Source of the DNA: Pseudomonas akapageensis
Lineage (GTDB): Bacteria > Pseudomonadota > Gammaproteobacteria > Pseudomonadales > Pseudomonadaceae
Assembly: GCF_011355085.1 (NCBI RefSeq)
Contig: NZ_VXCP01000010.1
Span: forward strand, 409,723 to 473,722
Length of the DNA: 64,000 bases
Direction: 5' to 3'
Numbering within the stretch: position 1 is the stretch's first letter; each line of letters opens with the position of its first letter. Below are positions 37,501 through 46,926 of the stretch, in pieces. Made by a program: the position numbers and the translations under genes. Under the pieces are notes generated by a model, which saw nothing but the letters and a program-made list of their open reading frames with translations, searched no databases and was not told where the DNA came from.

Positions 37501-37526
37501 ATCAGCCAACCTCAATTAGTAGAGAT

Positions 37527-38708
37527 TCACTCCAAAGCCGAAGCCGGCCCAAAGAACTCATACCGGCTCTGGTGCTCAGGCACCCCCAGCCCTTTGAGGT
37601 GACGCTTCACCGCCGCCATGAAGCCCTTCGGCCCCAGGAAATAGGCATCCAGATCCCGCTCCACGGGCAACCATTGCCCCAGCTGTTTCTCATCCAACAA
37701 CCCGACAGCGTCCGCTGGCGGGCTGACCCCGTCATCTTCGTCATAGCAATAGAAGCGCTTGAGCTGCGGATGCCGTGCGGCCAATCCGTCGATCCAGTCG
37801 CGGAAGGCATGCACCGAGCCATTGCGGGCACAGTGAATGAAATGCACCAGGCGCCCGGTTGAAAGCGCCGATTCGAGCATCGCCAGTGTTGGCGTAATAC
37901 CCACCCCGCCACTGATGAGCACCAGAGGTTTCTCACTGACCGCCAGAGTGAACTCGCCCGACGGCGGGAACAGTTGCAGGGTGTCGCCGACGCGCAGGTG
38001 GTCGTGCAGGTAATTCGACACCTTGCCACCAGTTTCACGCTTGACGCTGATCCGGTACTGCCCGGCCTTGGCCAGCGCCGACAAGGAGTAATTACGGCGA
38101 TGCTCTTCGCCATCGATGATCAACTTCATCCCGATGTACTGGCCAGCTTCGAATGCGAGAATGTCGCCACCGTCGACCGGAGCGAAATAGAGCGAGACGA
38201 TCTCGGCACTTTCTTCCACCCGCTCGACCAGCCTGAACACTCGCGTACCGCGCCAGCCGCCGACGGCAGCGGCTTTCTGCTCATACATTGCAGCTTCTGC
38301 GCCAATCAGGATATCCGCCAGCTGTTGATAAGCCGCCGCCCAGGCCGCTATGACCTCAGGTGTCGCGATCTCGCTGCCCAGCACTTCTTCAATGGCGCGC
38401 AACAGGCAGCTACCGACGATCGGGTAGTGCTCCGGAAGGATTTGCAAGGCGACATGCTTGTTGATGATCTGGCCGACCAGACCACCCAGCTGGTCCAGCT
38501 GATCGATGTGCCGGGCGTACATCAGCACGCCATTGGCCAATGCACGCGGCTGGTCGCCGCTGGCCTGGTGAGCTTGGTTGAACAGCGGCCGCACTTGCGG
38601 ATATTCGCTGAGCATCACCTTGTAGAAATGCGTGGTCAGGGCTTCACCGCCACTCTCCAGAAGCGGAACAGTGGATTTGACGATGGCGCGATACTGGGCA
38701 CTAAGCAT
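37527..38708 (-). CDS. hmp: Flavohaemoglobin (nitric oxide dioxygenase) Hmp
   Basis: Converts NO and oxygen to nitrate with NAD(P)H. The 393-residue protein starts MLSAQYRAIVKSTVPLLESG. The globin domain (about 1-140) includes the proximal haem His in QIINKHVALQILPEHYPIVG. The FAD-binding domain (about 150-260) has HRRNYSLSALAKAGQYRISV and the NAD domain (about 265-390) has VLISGGVGITPTLAML. It is divergent from a NorR/FhpR-type regulator. Three GT-N7-AC sites and a possible sigma54 element lie in the 161-bp intergenic region. Confidence 0.97.
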   Translation of the reverse strand: MLSAQYRAIVKSTVPLLESGGEALTTHFYKVMLSEYPQVRPLFNQAHQASGDQPRALANGVLMYARHIDQLDQLGGLVGQIINKHVALQILPEHYPIVGSCLLRAIEEVLGSEIATPEVIAAWAAAYQQLADILIGAEAAMYEQKAAAVGGWRGTRVFRLVERVEESAEIVSLYFAPVDGGDILAFEAGQYIGMKLIIDGEEHRRNYSLSALAKAGQYRISVKRETGGKVSNYLHDHLRVGDTLQLFPPSGEFTLAVSEKPLVLISGGVGITPTLAMLESALSTGRLVHFIHCARNGSVHAFRDWIDGLAARHPQLKRFYCYDEDDGVSPPADAVGLLDEKQLGQWLPVERDLDAYFLGPKGFMAAVKRHLKGLGVPEHQSRYEFFGPASALE

Positions 38709-38762
38709 GTGGTGTCTCCTGAACTTGTGGCTGCTTGATGGTTTAACTTGCTTTTCCAGTAA

Positions 38763-38779
38763 TCAGGTATCGTGCCAAC
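38763..38779 (-). promoter_or_regulatory. Candidate sigma54 (-24/-12) promoter of hmp
   Basis: On the minus strand TTGGCACG-ATAC-CTGAT has the -24 GG and, ten bases on, GA instead of the -12 GC. The -24 part (TTGGCACG) is an exact match; the -12 part is imperfect. It is 55 bp upstream of the hmp start and 40 bp from the nearest NorR site, which suits an enhancer-activated promoter. Confidence 0.45.
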
Positions 38780-38818
38780 TAAAAACTAGTTATGAATCAA
38801 TCACTTAAAAACAATATA

Positions 38819-38829
38819 GTCAATATGAC
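38819..38829. promoter_or_regulatory. NorR-type site 1 (GT-N7-AC)
   Basis: GTCAATATGAC fits GT-N7-AC exactly, with symmetric arms GTCA / TGAC. It is the site nearest the hmp promoter. Confidence 0.7.
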
Positions 38830-38844
38830 TCTCGAGGGCTTATA

Positions 38845-38855
38845 GTCATTTAGAC
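38845..38855. promoter_or_regulatory. NorR-type site 2 (GT-N7-AC)
   Basis: GTCATTTAGAC fits GT-N7-AC. It is 26 bp from site 1, centre to centre. The right arm (AGAC) is weaker than in the other two. Confidence 0.65.
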
Positions 38856-38863
38856 CTGATGGA

Positions 38864-38874
38864 GTCATTATGAC
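38864..38874. promoter_or_regulatory. NorR-type site 3, overlapping the regulator start codon
   Basis: GTCATTATGAC fits GT-N7-AC and includes the ATG of the regulator gene (38870). Binding here could repress the regulator itself. It is 19 bp from site 2. Confidence 0.65.
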
Positions 38875-40426
38875 CGCAAAAAACCTGCTCACCGCCTTGT
38901 TGCCCCTTGTCAGCGACCTCTCCCGCGAACTTCCGGAGCGCGAGCGTTATCGGCGCTTGCTTGAATCCATGCGCGCCCTGCTCCCCTGCGATGCCGCCGC
39001 CCTCCTGCGCCTGGATGGCGAATGGCTGGTGCCAATGGCCGTCGATGGCCTGAGCGATGACACCCTCGGGCGTCGCTTCAAGGTCAGTGAACACCCACGC
39101 TTTCAGGTGCTGCTCGACAACCCCGAACCCACACGCTTTGCCAGCGACAGCGATTTGCCCGACCCCTATGACGGCTTGGTCGACGGCTTGCATCACCATC
39201 TCGAGGTCCATGACTGCCTGGGCTGCCCGCTGTTTATCGACGAGCGCCCCTGGGGCCTGTTGACCCTGGACGCACTCGACCCGCAGCGTTTCGACAGTAT
39301 CGAACTGGACGCCCTGCAGGCATTCGCCAGCCTGGCGGCAGCGACCGTCAACGTTGCCGATCGCATCGAGCGGCTGGCCTTGCGCGCAGAAGACGAACAC
39401 CAGCGTGCCGAGGTCTATCGGCAGGCCAGCGGCCAACAGAGCAAGGAACTGATCGGCCAGAGCAAGGCGCACAAGCGCCTGATCGAAGAAATTGGCCTGG
39501 TGGGCAGCAGTGACCTGACGGTGCTCATTACCGGCCAGACCGGTGTCGGCAAGGAGCTGGTCGCCCAGGCAATTCACGCGGCATCGCCCCGCGCGCACAA
39601 ACCCATGATCAGCCTCAACTGCGCCGCGCTGCCCGACACGCTGGTCGAGAGTGAGTTGTTCGGCCATGTGCGCGGTGCCTTTACGGGAGCATTGAGCGAC
39701 CGGCGGGGCAAGTTCGAGCTGGCCGATGGCGGTACGCTGTTTCTCGACGAAGTCGGCGAGCTTTCGCTGACCGTCCAGGCCAAGCTCTTGCGCGTACTGC
39801 AGAGCGGTCAACTTCAACGCCTGGGCTCGGACGAGGAACACCAGGTCAATGTCCGTTTGATCGCCGCCACTAACCGCGACCTGGCCGAAGAGGTGCGCAG
39901 CGGCCGTTATCGCGCCGACTTCTACCATCGCCTGAGCGTCTATCCCTTGCAGGTCCCGTCGCTGCAAGAACGCGGCAAGGATGTGCTGTTGCTCAGCGGC
40001 TACTTTCTCGAACAGAACCGCTCGCGAATGGGCCTGGGCAGCCTGCGCCTGACGACTGATGCACAGGCGGCGCTGCTGGCCTACGATTGGCCGGGCAACG
40101 TCCGCGAACTGGAACACTTGATTGGTCGCTCCGCGCTCAAGGCGCTCGGCCAGCATCGCACAAGGCCGAAAATCCTGAGCCTGAGCGCTGCCGACCTGGA
40201 CCTGCCCTCCCCCTCGGCCCCGAATGAGGATGCAACCGCACTGGCACCTCTCGCGGGCGTGGCAACTGCCGTCGGCGACCTGCGTCAGGCAACCGATCAG
40301 TATCAGCGGCAAATGATAGAAGCTTGCCTCGGCCGTCATCAGCACAACTGGGCCAGTGCCGCCCGGGAGTTGGGCCTGGATCGCGCCAACCTCGGCAGAC
40401 TGGCCAAACGCCTGGGTTTGAAATGA
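38870..40426 (+). CDS. norR: NO-responsive sigma54 activator NorR/FhpR
   Basis: 518-residue enhancer-binding protein. The GAF domain (about 1-180) senses NO at a mononuclear iron. The AAA+ domain (about 190-425) has Walker A GQTGVGKE, the sigma54-contact GAFTGA loop in [15 protein letters not shown], and Walker [11 protein letters not shown]. The C-terminal helix-turn-helix (about 475-518) is [20 protein letters not shown]. In pseudomonads the copy next to flavohaemoglobin is called FhpR; it is a NorR homologue. It is divergent from hmp with three GT-N7-AC sites between. Confidence 0.93.
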   Translation: MTAKNLLTALLPLVSDLSRELPERERYRRLLESMRALLPCDAAALLRLDGEWLVPMAVDGLSDDTLGRRFKVSEHPRFQVLLDNPEPTRFASDSDLPDPYDGLVDGLHHHLEVHDCLGCPLFIDERPWGLLTLDALDPQRFDSIELDALQAFASLAAATVNVADRIERLALRAEDEHQRAEVYRQASGQQSKELIGQSKAHKRLIEEIGLVGSSDLTVLITGQTGVGKELVAQAIHAASPRAHKPMISLNCAALPDTLVESELFGHVRGAFTGALSDRRGKFELADGGTLFLDEVGELSLTVQAKLLRVLQSGQLQRLGSDEEHQVNVRLIAATNRDLAEEVRSGRYRADFYHRLSVYPLQVPSLQERGKDVLLLSGYFLEQNRSRMGLGSLRLTTDAQAALLAYDWPGNVRELEHLIGRSALKALGQHRTRPKILSLSAADLDLPSPSAPNEDATALAPLAGVATAVGDLRQATDQYQRQMIEACLGRHQHNWASAARELGLDRANLGRLAKRLGLK

Positions 40427-40537
40427 GCACAACCGATAGCATGCTCAATAGTTCAATGCCACGGCTAAAGCCTGGGGCCGGCAGGTCGATAACCCGGTAT
40501 CCTGTTTTTCCAGCGGCCTGACCCAGAAGGTTTTTCC

Positions 40538-41437
40538 ATGGCTTCCCCAAACGCTCGCGCAGACTCTCTTTCGCTGCTGCTGTTCACCTTGCGCAGCGGC
40601 AAGCTCATGGCAATCAACCTGCTGAAAGTCAGCGAAATCATTCCCTTGCCGTCGCTGACCCGACTGCCCGAGTCTCACCCTCACGTCAAAGGCGTGGCCA
40701 CGCTGCGTGGCGCATCGCTGTCAGTGATCGACCTCAGCCGGGCGATAGGCGAGATGCCCCTGCTCGACCCCAAAGGTGGCTGCCTGATCGTCACCGACAT
40801 CAGTCGCTCCAAACAAGGCTTGCATGTTCAGGCCGTGAGCAAGATCGTGCACTGCCTGACCACCGATATCCGCCCGCCGCCCTACGGTGCCGGGAACAAA
40901 TCCTTCATCACCGGCGTGACCCAGGTCGACGGCATGCTGGTGCAAGTGCTGGATATCGAGAAAGTCATACACGGCATTGCGCCGGCACCGATAGAAGCAT
41001 CTCCGGCCACACTGAGCGACGAAGATGCCGCGGTTCTGGCCAAGGCCAATATCCTGGTGGTCGATGACAGCCAGGTCGCGCTGCAACAATCGCTTTTGAC
41101 CCTGCGCAACCTGGGTATCGACTGCCACACCGCGCGCAGTGCTCGCGAAGCCATCGAACGGCTACTGGAACTGCAAGGCACCCCCGAGCAGATCAACGTG
41201 GTGGTCTCGGATATCGAGATGTCCGAGATGGACGGGTATGCCCTGACCCGTACCTTGCGCGAAACCCCGGACTTCCGCGACCTCTACGTACTGCTGCATA
41301 CCTCGCTGGACAGCGCCATGAACAGTGAAAAAGCCAATGCAGCCGGTGCCAATGCGGTCTTGACGAAGTTTTCCTCGCCGGACCTGACCGACTGCCTGAT
41401 CCGTGCTGCCCGGGCGGTAGAAGCCCAGGGCCTTTGA
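40538..41437 (+). CDS. cheV: Chemotaxis protein CheV
   Basis: 299-residue coupling protein linking chemoreceptors to CheA. The N-terminal CheW-like domain (about 10-155) starts LLLFTLRSGKLMAINLLKVS. The C-terminal receiver domain (about 170-295) has ILVVDDSQVALQQS, the phosphoacceptor Asp in VVVSDIEMSEMDGYALT and the switch Lys in AVLTKFSSPDL. It stands alone, separate from che operons, as usual for cheV in pseudomonads. No neighbour hints at a special receptor. Confidence 0.95.
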   Translation: MASPNARADSLSLLLFTLRSGKLMAINLLKVSEIIPLPSLTRLPESHPHVKGVATLRGASLSVIDLSRAIGEMPLLDPKGGCLIVTDISRSKQGLHVQAVSKIVHCLTTDIRPPPYGAGNKSFITGVTQVDGMLVQVLDIEKVIHGIAPAPIEASPATLSDEDAAVLAKANILVVDDSQVALQQSLLTLRNLGIDCHTARSAREAIERLLELQGTPEQINVVVSDIEMSEMDGYALTRTLRETPDFRDLYVLLHTSLDSAMNSEKANAAGANAVLTKFSSPDLTDCLIRAARAVEAQGL

Positions 41438-41447
41438 ACCGGGCGCA

Positions 41448-41789
41448 CTACAGCCAGATGAACACATAGAGCACAGCAATCGCCGACATGATCAGCGAAC
41501 TGTCTTCGTGGTACCTCAGGCTCACCGCCAGCAGTACCAGGGAACTCATGATCGCCCAGCGCAATGGCGAATGCTCCAGGCGTGCGGCATACCAGATGAT
41601 TGCCGCCCAAGGCAGTAAAAACTGACACCCGTGCGCGCCGCTCAACCCGGGAGTCAACGACAGCATCAACAGCGGCAAAAATACCAGCAGCGTTTTCAGT
41701 GAATCGTTTCGAGCCTGGCTATCCACTGGCAGCCTCTTTTTATAGCTGATCGAGAAGCTGGCAAGTCTCACGGCAAGTGCGTAAACCAT
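41448..41789 (-). CDS. Small hypothetical membrane protein
   Basis: 113-residue protein from MVYALAVRLASFSISYKKRL; the start is uncertain and translation may begin later. Predicted helices: LKTLLVFLPLLMLSLTPGL, FLLPWAAIIWYAARLE, LRWAIMSSLVLLAVSLRYHE and SLIMSAIAVLYVFIWL. I do not recognise a family. It is convergent with cheV, 10 bp from its stop, and its upstream end faces the RND efflux operon. The gene is real by the even spread of hydrophobic helices and lack of conflict, but a role cannot be named. Confidence 0.6.
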   Translation of the reverse strand: MVYALAVRLASFSISYKKRLPVDSQARNDSLKTLLVFLPLLMLSLTPGLSGAHGCQFLLPWAAIIWYAARLEHSPLRWAIMSSLVLLAVSLRYHEDSSLIMSAIAVLYVFIWL

Positions 41790-41872
41790 CCATTAGCAAA
41801 ATCTGTCGAAAGCGTAGGAAACGGCTGAAAATAGCCAGGTATGCCTATATCAGGAAGATCAGACCCCGCTCT

Positions 41873-41888
41873 CTGACAATCCTGTCAG
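41873..41888. promoter_or_regulatory. Palindrome upstream of the RND operon
   Basis: CTGACA-ATCC-TGTCAG is a perfect dyad with six-base arms, 95 bp before the adaptor start. It resembles the TGACA..TGTCA boxes of CusR/CopR-type response regulators; such a regulator is encoded at the 3' end of this operon. Confidence 0.5.
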
Positions 41889-41983
41889 TTTTCAGTCACC
41901 CTGCTGACCGGATCAGCAGGCTATAAGAGAGAATCTCGATACTCCCATACCTCCACCTTCCCCGGCACCGGCGCCCAGCAAGC

Positions 41984-43147
41984 ATGCGAACCCAGACCAA
42001 GAAAGCCGTGATCATCGCGACCCTCATCGTCCTGGCCTCCGTCGCCTGGGCCCTGACCCGCCCGGCGCCGATCAAGCCCGCGATCGCCGTGGCGGTCCCC
42101 GTCAAAGTGATTAGTGCACGCCAGCAAGACGTCCCGCGCTACATCAGCGGCATCGGTTCGGTACTGTCGCTGCACAGCGTGGTGATCCGTCCACAGGTCG
42201 AAGGCGTGTTGACCCGGCTGCCGGTCAAGGAAGGCCAATGGGTCAAGGAAGGCGACCTGCTGGCCACCATCGATGATCGCTCGATCCGTGCCAGTCTTGA
42301 CCAGGCCAAGGCACAGCTGGCCGAAAGCCAGGCGCAATTGCAGGTGGCTGAAGTCGACCTCAAGCGCTACCGCCTGCTCAGCGAAGACAACGGCGTCTCC
42401 CGGCAAACCCTGGATCAGCAACAGGCCTTGTACAACCGCCTCAAGGCCACCGTCCTGGGCAACCAGGCCGCGATTGCCTCGGCACAGGTGCAGTTGTCCT
42501 ATACCCAGATCCGCTCGCCGGTCACAGGCCGTGTCGGCATCCGCAATGTCGATGAAGGCAACTTCCTCAGGGTCGCTGACACCCAGGGCCTGTTCACGGT
42601 CACCCAGATCGACCCGATCGGGGTCGAGTTCTCTCTGCCCCAACAACTGCTGCCGACCTTGCAAGCCCTGGTCAATTCCCCCGTCCCGGCCGTTGTCAAA
42701 GCCTACCTGGGCGGTAATGGCAAAGCCGAAGGAAGCCTGCTTGCCGAAGGCAAGTTGAGCCTGATCGACAACCAGGTAAGCGCCAATACCGGCACCATTC
42801 GCGCCAAGGCCGTGTTCGACAACCACGAGGCGAAACTCTGGCCGGGGCAACTGGTGACCATCAAGGTGCAGACGGCCCTGGATCGCGATGCACTGGTCGT
42901 CCCGCCGCAAGTCGTGCAACGCGGCATCGAGCAGCACTTCGTGTACCGGGTCAGTGGCGACAAGGTCGAGTCGGTGCCGGTCAAGGTGCTGTATCAGGAC
43001 AGCGACCTGAACATCATCAGCGGCGTGGTCGATGGCGACGTGCTGGTATCCGACGGCCAGTCACGCCTCAAGCCCGGTGCCCGCGTGCAGGTTTCACCCG
43101 ATACCATCGAACCCGAACAGGTCGCTGGCAGCCAGGTGCAACCATGA
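41984..43147 (+). CDS. RND efflux periplasmic adaptor (MdtA-like)
   Basis: 387-residue membrane-fusion protein with an N-terminal anchor or signal (KKAVIIATLIVLASVAWAL). Domains in order: beta-barrel/lipoyl half (IRPQVEGVLTRLPVKEGQWV), an alpha-helical hairpin (about 95-165), the second lipoyl half (YTQIRSPVTGRVGIRNVDEG) and a beta-barrel (GVEFSLPQQLLPTLQAL). The sequence type is MdtA/MexE-like. It overlaps the pump gene by four bases. No outer-membrane channel gene accompanies them, so a shared OprM-type channel must be used. Confidence 0.92.
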   Translation: MRTQTKKAVIIATLIVLASVAWALTRPAPIKPAIAVAVPVKVISARQQDVPRYISGIGSVLSLHSVVIRPQVEGVLTRLPVKEGQWVKEGDLLATIDDRSIRASLDQAKAQLAESQAQLQVAEVDLKRYRLLSEDNGVSRQTLDQQQALYNRLKATVLGNQAAIASAQVQLSYTQIRSPVTGRVGIRNVDEGNFLRVADTQGLFTVTQIDPIGVEFSLPQQLLPTLQALVNSPVPAVVKAYLGGNGKAEGSLLAEGKLSLIDNQVSANTGTIRAKAVFDNHEAKLWPGQLVTIKVQTALDRDALVVPPQVVQRGIEQHFVYRVSGDKVESVPVKVLYQDSDLNIISGVVDGDVLVSDGQSRLKPGARVQVSPDTIEPEQVAGSQVQP

Positions 43148-46100
43148 GAGGCCGTGGCTCGATTTCAGCCTGGTGCGTCGATCATCCGATCGCGACCGTG
43201 CTGCTGACGTTCGCCCTGGTCCTGCTCGGTGCCATCGCCTTTCCCCGGCTGCCGATCGCGCCCTTGCCCGAAGCCGAGTTCCCGACCATTCAGGTCAATG
43301 CCCTGCTGCCGGGCGCCAGCCCCGAAACCATGGCGTCATCGGTCGCCACGCCGCTCGAGGTGCAATTCAGCGCCATTCCCGGCATGACCCAGATGACCTC
43401 CAGCAGCGCGCTGGGCTCCACCAACCTGATCCTGCAGTTCACCCTCGACAAGAGCATCGACACCGCCGCCCAGGAAGTCCAGGCCGCGATCAATACTGCG
43501 GCCGGGCGCCTGCCCCAGGACATGCCAAGCCTGCCCACCTGGCGCAAGGTCAACCCGGCCGACAGCCCGGTGCTGATCCTCACCGTCAGTTCAACGCAGA
43601 TGCCCGCCAACGAACTGAGCGACTACACCGAAACCCTGCTGGCGCGGCAGTTGAGCCAGATCGACGGTGTTGGCCTGATCAACATTACCGGCCAACAGCG
43701 CCCGGCCATTCGCGTCCAGGCCGTGCCCGAAAAACTGGCAACCCTGGGCCTGACGCTGGCCGACCTGCGCCAGGCCATCCAGCAAACCAGCCTGAACCTG
43801 GCCAAGGGCGCACTCTATGGCGACAACAGTATCTCGACCCTGGCAACCAACGACCAGCTGTTCCACCCCGACGAATATGCCGATCTGATCGTGTCCTACC
43901 GCAACGGTGCGCCGGTGCACCTGAAGGATGTGGCACGGGTCATCAATGGCGCGGAAAACGCCTATGTGCAAGCCTGGTCCGGCCAGGAGCAAGGGCTCAA
44001 CCTGGTGGTCTTCCGCCAGCCCGGAGCCAATATCGTGGAGACCGTCGACCGGGTGATCGATGCCCTGCCGAGGCTCGAGGCCATGTTGCCGGCCTCGGTC
44101 AAGGTTTCGGTACTCAACGACCGCACCCAGACCATCCGTGCCTCGCTGCACGAAGTCGAAGTTACCCTGATGATCGCCGTGCTGCTGGTGATTGCGGTGA
44201 TGGCGCTGTTCCTGCGCCAACTGTCGGCCACCCTGATCGTCACCAGCGTGCTGGGCGTGTCACTGGTCGCCAGCTTCGCCATGATGTACCTGTTGGGCTT
44301 CAGTCTGAACAACCTGACGCTGGTGGCCATTGTCGTCGCGGTCGGCTTCGTGGTCGATGACGCCATCGTGGTGGTGGAAAACATCCACCGGCATCTCGAA
44401 GCCGGCGAAGGCATGCGTGAAGCGGCGATCAAGGGTGCCGGGGAAATCGGCTTCACCGTGGTGTCGATCAGCTTCTCGCTGGTCGCGGCGTTCATTCCGC
44501 TGCTGTTCATGGGCGGCGTGGTCGGCCGGCTGTTCAAGGAGTTCGCCCTCACGGCGACCTCCACCATCCTCATCTCCATCGTGGTATCCCTGACCCTGGC
44601 GCCCATGCTCTGCGCGCAGTTCATGCGCAATCCGCCGCATGTTCCCGGCAAGGGCCCGGCCCTGGGCAAGCGTCTGCTGGCCTGGTATGACACCGGCCTG
44701 GTCCGCGCCCTGGCGCACCAGCGCCTGATGCTCGGCATTTTCGGCCTGACCGTGGTCATGGCCGTGGTGGGTTATGTTGCCATTCCCAAGGGATTCTTCC
44801 CGATGCAGGACACCGGTTTCGTGCTCGGGACCACCGAGGCGGCTGCCGATATCTCCTACCCGGACATGGTCGAAAAACACAAAGCGCTGGCCAAAATCGT
44901 CGAAGCCGACCCGGCGGTCAAGGCGTTCTCCCACTCCGTCGGGGTGACGGGCAGCAACCAGACCATCGCCAACGGCCGCTTCTGGATCGCCTTGAAAGAC
45001 CGGGGCGATCGCGACGTTTCGGTCAACCAGTTCATCGATGAGTTGCGCCCCAAAATGGCCAAGGTACCGGGCATTGTCCTGTACCTGCGCGCCGGCCAGG
45101 ACATCAACCTCAGCTCCGGCCCAAGCCGCGCCCAATACCAGTATGTGCTCAAGAGCAACGACGGCCCGGCACTGAACCTCTGGACCGAGCGCCTGACCGA
45201 ACGCCTGCGCGCCAACCCGGCGTTTCGCGACCTGTCCAACGACCTGCAGCTGGGCGGCAGCGTGACCCGCATTACCATCGACCGCATCGCCGCTGCGCGC
45301 TTCGGCCTGACCACCACCGACGTCGACCAGGCACTCTATGACGCCTTCGGCCAACGCCAGATCAGCGAGTTCCAGACCGAAACCAACCAGTACAAAGTGA
45401 TCCTCGAGCTCGATGCCGAGCAACGTGGCAAGGCCGAAAGCCTCAATTACTTCTATCTGCGCTCACCGCAAAGCGGCGAGATGGTGCCCCTGTCGGCGCT
45501 GGCCAGGGTCGAGCCGCCCAGTACCGGCCCGCTCTCGATCGCCCACGATGGCCTGTTCCCCGCCGCCAACCTGTCTTTCAACCTCGCACCCGGCGTAGCG
45601 CTGGGCGATGCGGTGAATATCCTTAACCAGGCCATGAGCGACCTGGGGATGCCCAGCTCGATCATCGGTACGTTCCAGGGGGCGGCTCAGGCGTTCCAGA
45701 GTTCGCTGTCGAGCCAGCCCTGGCTGATTCTCGCGGCACTGGTGGCGGTGTATATCATCCTCGGCGTGCTCTATGAAAGCTTCGTGCACCCGCTGACCAT
45801 CATCTCGACCCTGCCCTCGGCCGGCATCGGCGCCTTGCTGCTGCTCTGGCTGTGGGGTCAGGATTTCTCGATCATGGGGCTGATCGGCGTGGTCCTGCTG
45901 ATCGGTATCGTCAAGAAAAACGGCATCCTGATGATCGACTTCGCCCTCGATGCCCAACGCAATCACGGCCTCTCTCCTGAGGAAGCGATCCACAAGGCCT
46001 GCCTGACACGCTTTCGGCCCATCATGATGACCACCCTGGCGGCACTGTTCGGCGCATTGCCCCTGATGTTCGGCTATGGCGCCGGCGCCGAGCTGCGCCA

Positions 46101-46245
46101 GCCCCTGGGCATCGCCGTGGTTGGCGGGCTGCTGGTCAGCCAGGCACTGACGCTGTTCACCACCCCGGTCATATACTTGGCACTGGAGCGCTTGTTTCAC
46201 CGGCGCAGGCCAGTGCCCGGTCCGGCGCTGCCGAACGCCAATTGA
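43144..46245 (+). CDS. RND efflux pump, MdtC-like inner-membrane transporter
   Basis: 1033-residue proton-driven pump of the HAE1 group. It starts MRGRGSISAWCVDHPIATVL. MdtB/MdtC-type features: PLPEAEFPTIQVNALLPGAS near the N-terminus, the conserved SPETMASSVATPLE and the proton-relay Asp pair in GFVVDDAIVVVENIHRHLEA (helix 4). Twelve transmembrane helices and two periplasmic loops are visible. Only one pump gene is present, unlike mdtBC. Likely substrates are amphiphilic drugs, bile-salt-like compounds or metal chelates; none can be named from sequence. Coupled to the two-component system that follows. Confidence 0.93.
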   Translation: MRGRGSISAWCVDHPIATVLLTFALVLLGAIAFPRLPIAPLPEAEFPTIQVNALLPGASPETMASSVATPLEVQFSAIPGMTQMTSSSALGSTNLILQFTLDKSIDTAAQEVQAAINTAAGRLPQDMPSLPTWRKVNPADSPVLILTVSSTQMPANELSDYTETLLARQLSQIDGVGLINITGQQRPAIRVQAVPEKLATLGLTLADLRQAIQQTSLNLAKGALYGDNSISTLATNDQLFHPDEYADLIVSYRNGAPVHLKDVARVINGAENAYVQAWSGQEQGLNLVVFRQPGANIVETVDRVIDALPRLEAMLPASVKVSVLNDRTQTIRASLHEVEVTLMIAVLLVIAVMALFLRQLSATLIVTSVLGVSLVASFAMMYLLGFSLNNLTLVAIVVAVGFVVDDAIVVVENIHRHLEAGEGMREAAIKGAGEIGFTVVSISFSLVAAFIPLLFMGGVVGRLFKEFALTATSTILISIVVSLTLAPMLCAQFMRNPPHVPGKGPALGKRLLAWYDTGLVRALAHQRLMLGIFGLTVVMAVVGYVAIPKGFFPMQDTGFVLGTTEAAADISYPDMVEKHKALAKIVEADPAVKAFSHSVGVTGSNQTIANGRFWIALKDRGDRDVSVNQFIDELRPKMAKVPGIVLYLRAGQDINLSSGPSRAQYQYVLKSNDGPALNLWTERLTERLRANPAFRDLSNDLQLGGSVTRITIDRIAAARFGLTTTDVDQALYDAFGQRQISEFQTETNQYKVILELDAEQRGKAESLNYFYLRSPQSGEMVPLSALARVEPPSTGPLSIAHDGLFPAANLSFNLAPGVALGDAVNILNQAMSDLGMPSSIIGTFQGAAQAFQSSLSSQPWLILAALVAVYIILGVLYESFVHPLTIISTLPSAGIGALLLLWLWGQDFSIMGLIGVVLLIGIVKKNGILMIDFALDAQRNHGLSPEEAIHKACLTRFRPIMMTTLAALFGALPLMFGYGAGAELRQPLGIAVVGGLLVSQALTLFTTPVIYLALERLFHRRRPVPGPALPNAN

Positions 46246-46254
46246 GAGACGATC

Positions 46255-46926
46255 ATGCGTGTCCTGATTATCGAAGACGAAGAGAAAACCGCCGATTACC
46301 TGCACCGCGGCCTGACTGAACAAGGCTTCACCGTGGATGTGGCCCGCGACGGTATCGAAGGCCTGCACCTGGCCCTGGAGGGCGATTACGAGGTGATCGT
46401 GCTCGACGTCATGCTGCCCGGCCTGGATGGCTACGGCGTGTTGCGTGGCTTGCGCGCCAAAAAGCAGACCCCGGTGATCATGCTTACTGCGCGCGAGCGA
46501 GTCGAAGACCGTATCCATGGCCTGCGCGAGGGAGCCGACGATTACCTGGGCAAGCCATTCTCCTTCCTCGAACTGGTCGCCCGCCTGCAAGCCTTGACCC
46601 GCCGCAGTGGTGGCCATGAACCCGTGCAGATCAGCATCGCCGACCTGTGGATCGACCTGATCAGCCGCAAGGCCAGCCGTGGCGGACAGCGCCTGGAACT
46701 GACCGCCAAGGAGTTCTCCCTGCTCAGTGTGCTGGCCCGGCGTCAGGGCGAAATTCTCTCCAAGACCGCCATCGCCGAACTGGTCTGGGATATCAATTTC
46801 GACAGCGATGCAAACGTCGTCGAAGTCGCGATCAAACGCCTGCGGGCCAAGCTCGATGGTCCCTTCGAGGCCAAGCTGCTGCATACCATCCGAGGCATGG
46901 GCTATGTCCTGGAAAACCGGAACTGA
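46255..46926 (+). CDS. OmpR-family response regulator, heavy-metal type (CzcR/CusR-like)
   Basis: 223-residue regulator starting MRVLIIEDEEKTADYLHRGL. The receiver domain (about 1-115) has phosphoacceptor Asp51 in YEVIVLDVMLPGLDGYGVLR. The winged-helix domain (about 125-223) ends IKRLRAKLDGPFEAKLLHTI, then RGMGYVLENR, typical of the IrlR/CusR group. It is 9 bp after the pump gene and overlaps the kinase gene by 23 bp. Likely controls the operon, perhaps through the palindrome at 41873. Confidence 0.92.
   Translation: MRVLIIEDEEKTADYLHRGLTEQGFTVDVARDGIEGLHLALEGDYEVIVLDVMLPGLDGYGVLRGLRAKKQTPVIMLTARERVEDRIHGLREGADDYLGKPFSFLELVARLQALTRRSGGHEPVQISIADLWIDLISRKASRGGQRLELTAKEFSLLSVLARRQGEILSKTAIAELVWDINFDSDANVVEVAIKRLRAKLDGPFEAKLLHTIRGMGYVLENRN

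Noticed and set aside
38846..40432. 528-codon minus-strand frame opposite norR
   Set aside because: Antisense to a gene with intact GAF, AAA+ and HTH motifs; the translation is uninformative.
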